NCBI GenBank assembly: GCA_046080565.1
Contig: JBJTUF010000093.1
Location: forward strand, 1 to 7,432
Reading direction: 5' to 3'
Length of the DNA: 7,432 bases
Source: Cuspidothrix sp046080565
Lineage (GTDB): Bacteria; Cyanobacteriota; Cyanobacteriia; Cyanobacteriales; Nostocaceae
Part shown: positions 6,938 through 7,432 of the stretch, in pieces
Numbering within the stretch: position 1 is the first letter of the stretch
Layout of the letters: each line of letters begins with the position of its first letter
The notes under the pieces: model-generated
Database searches by the model: none
Told to the model about the DNA's origin: nothing
The model's input: the letters and a program-made list of their open reading frames with translations, nothing else
Position numbers and translations under genes: made by a program

Positions 6938-7259
6938 CTATTGCTCATTTTGGGGTAGTTGATTTACCTGTTGGGCTGTAATGGGGTTAATCAGCCCATT
7001 GGCAGCACCAAAGAGGTTAATGGGCTTTATACCATCAGTAATTAAAACACTTTGAATTCCTAGCCCTTCTAGTAGTCTAGCTTGCTTTTCGGGTCTGGCT
7101 TGGGCGATCGCTTCACAAACATCTCCCACAAAACCGAAACTTGAAATAGTTGAATGCCAATTTGTTCATCTCTAGGCGAATAGCTTGACATTTTTCTCAT
7201 ACTTCCAGTTCGACTGGAGGAATATAATCCTTAAAACCGAAAATCATCTACAGATCACT
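6938..7259 (-). pseudogene. Remnant of a major vault protein (MVP) homologue, internally deleted
   Basis: The open 3' part (GTG at 7129 to TAG at 6938) encodes RPEKQARLLEGLGIQ, then VLITDGIKPINLFGAANGLI. From memory this matches the C-terminus of human MVP at about 22 of 37 positions (PEMQVKLLQSLG, then LITDGSTPINLF). Upstream in other frames come more MVP motifs in order. SDL-stop-MIFGFKDYIPPVELEV-stop-EKCQAIRL (7259-7173) matches the MVP repeat (GDHWLIRGPLEYVP...VEVVEERQAIPL). After a 2-bp insertion, DEQIGI (7170-7153) fits LDENEGI. LFQVS (7149-7135), a missing base, and FVGDVCEAIA (7132-7103) fit LFSVPDFVGDACKAIA. Defects are TAG at 7248-7250 (a Trp in MVP), TGA at 7197-7199, two frameshifts, and two large internal deletions. 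MVP is normally about 850-900 residues and forms the vault particle shell. The 63-codon 3' frame alone lacks a convincing start and is unlikely to be a functional gene. Confidence 0.8.
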
Positions 7260-7432
7260 AGCTATGATTCAGATTCATCATATAAGCCTTAACCAGTAAA
7301 CCAAAAAGTTTTTCTCCGAAGAGCGATCGCTAAGTATTGTGCAGTAGATAGTAACTTTAAATACAGAAATAGGCAACCGTATATATTGAAAATACTTATA
7401 CACTACTAATTAACAAAATAAAGATACTAACC
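7260..7432. other. Non-coding end of window
   Basis: No gene is visible. The segment is AT-rich and contains one HIP1 octamer (7323-7330) beside the short CTCCGAAGAG string. The minus strand near 7262-7290 might hold a few more decayed MVP codons (YDESE upstream of ASD), but I cannot place them with confidence. Confidence 0.4.

Noticed and set aside
6938..7129. The 63-codon frame as an intact small gene
   Set aside because: It contains only the MVP C-terminal block and a shoulder scrap, and further MVP blocks lie upstream in other frames, so it is the tail of a broken gene.
7150..7164. Alternative reading TNWH (MVP has YNWHF) just upstream of LFQV
   Set aside because: The same bases read DEQIGI in the frame that continues the repeat motif; only three residues support NWH, so I treat it as ambiguous and possibly chance.

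Overview
The window looks like chromosomal DNA of a filamentous, Nostocales-type cyanobacterium. The evidence is its AT-rich base composition, seven copies of the cyanobacterial octamer GCGATCGC (HIP1), small palindromic and tandem repeats at gene ends, and proteins of cyanobacterial type. No rRNA, tRNA, CRISPR array or insertion sequence was recognised.

Layout. 1-379 holds no convincing gene. 380-1690 (minus) encodes a CNNM/CorC-type (HlyC/TlyC family) membrane protein. 1691-1972 is a divergent intergenic region with plausible promoters for both flanking genes. 1973-5512 (plus) encodes Mfd, the transcription-repair coupling factor, complete and with all its helicase motifs. 5509-5588 is a small element with inverted ends that contains the mfd stop codon and lies between converging genes. 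5599-6822 (minus) encodes a fusion of a di-iron fatty-acid-hydroxylase/sterol-desaturase-like membrane domain with a short-chain dehydrogenase (SDR). 6873-6937 is a heptamer-plus-palindrome repeat. 6938-7259 (minus) is a broken gene. 7260-7432 has nothing identifiable.

The most interesting item is the broken gene. Its 63-codon open end matches the C-terminus of the eukaryotic major vault protein (MVP). Reading further upstream through two stop codons and two small frameshifts gives more MVP pieces in the correct order: the repeat-domain motif DYIPPVELEV...QAI.L.DE..GI, then LFQVS.FVGDVCEAIA, then the C-terminal ITDG..PINLF block. I read it as the collapsed, internally deleted remnant of a cyanobacterial vault-protein gene. 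The full gene would be about 2.5 kb; about 320 bp remain.

The three intact genes do not form an operon or an obvious pathway. mfd is a housekeeping DNA-repair gene, the CNNM protein is probably involved in cation homeostasis, and the desaturase/SDR fusion probably acts on a membrane lipid or isoprenoid. No working new multi-gene system is visible.
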